Shown here: positions 21,256 to 21,288 of the stretch, piece after piece
How positions within the stretch are numbered: the stretch's first letter is position 1
Layout of the letters: every line of letters starts with the position of its first letter
Assembly: GCA_005882955.1 (NCBI GenBank)
Contig: VBBB01000139.1
Span: 1-21,288, forward strand
Direction: 5' to 3'
Length of the DNA: 21,288 nucleotides
Source of the DNA: Candidatus Bathyarchaeota archaeon
GTDB lineage: Archaea > Thermoproteota > Bathyarchaeia > 40CM-2-53-6
The notes under the pieces: generated by a model
The model's database searches: none
Told to the model about the DNA's origin: nothing
The model's input: only the letters and a program-made list of their open reading frames with translations
Translations under genes and position numbers: made by a program

Positions 21256-21288
21256 TCCGGTCCGAAGCAACGCGCTTTGAACAAGCGA

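Overview
The window looks like a chromosomal segment from an archaeon of the Thaumarchaeota-type lineages (Nitrososphaerota and relatives such as Aigarchaeota or Bathyarchaeia). The evidence is an archaeal RNA polymerase operon in the order rpoH-rpoB-rpoA-rpl30e-nusA, the largest subunit as one unsplit A'+A'' polypeptide of 1281 residues, eukaryote-like ribosomal proteins, TATA-type promoters 25-35 bases before several starts, many tiny zinc-ribbon proteins, and a tRNA-Ser with an anticodon-loop intron. TTG is a frequent start codon. The exact phylum is an inference.

Layout. 1-2.2 kb: the tail of a membrane protein, a zinc-ribbon membrane-anchored protein, a 59-residue zinc-ribbon protein, a three-helix membrane protein on the minus strand (possibly Ost3/Ost6-like) and a 60-residue zinc-ribbon protein. 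2.2-3.4 kb: gcvT (plus). 3.4-4.2 kb (minus): a 49-residue AN1-like zinc-finger protein and rps12. 4.3-4.8 kb: copy A of a ~0.5 kb dispersed repeat. 4.8-13.1 kb (minus): nusA, rpl30e, rpoA, rpoB, rpoH, tightly packed behind one clear promoter. 13.15-14.15 kb: an intergenic stretch with poly-A runs (T-runs on the minus strand), an inverted repeat centred on the rpoH TATA box, and copy B of the repeat in inverted orientation. 14.2-14.7 kb (minus): a micro-operon of three small proteins. 14.8-19.3 kb (minus): the high-affinity phosphate ABC transporter pstS-pstC-pstA-pstB followed by phoU. 19.76-20.8 kb (plus): a divergent regulator joining an AbrB/SpoVT-type DNA-binding domain to PhoU domains. 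20.8-21.26 kb: a possible 37-residue protein and an intron-containing tRNA-Ser(GCU).

How the genes work together. The central block makes transcription and translation machinery (RNA polymerase H, B and A, eL30, NusA-like KH protein, uS12). The right block is a phosphate-scarcity module: binding protein, permease pair, ATPase, a PhoU modulator, and a DNA-binding PhoU protein divergently placed where it could control the pst promoter. The least explained element is the pair of ~490-base inverted repeats enclosing the RNA polymerase cluster. One copy splits the usual nusA-rps12 junction. Each copy holds two ~75-base hairpin-bearing subrepeats around a strongly conserved, coding-like core. Several small genes reported here (59, 54, 54, 49, 45 and 37 residues) are easy to miss because of their size or non-ATG starts.
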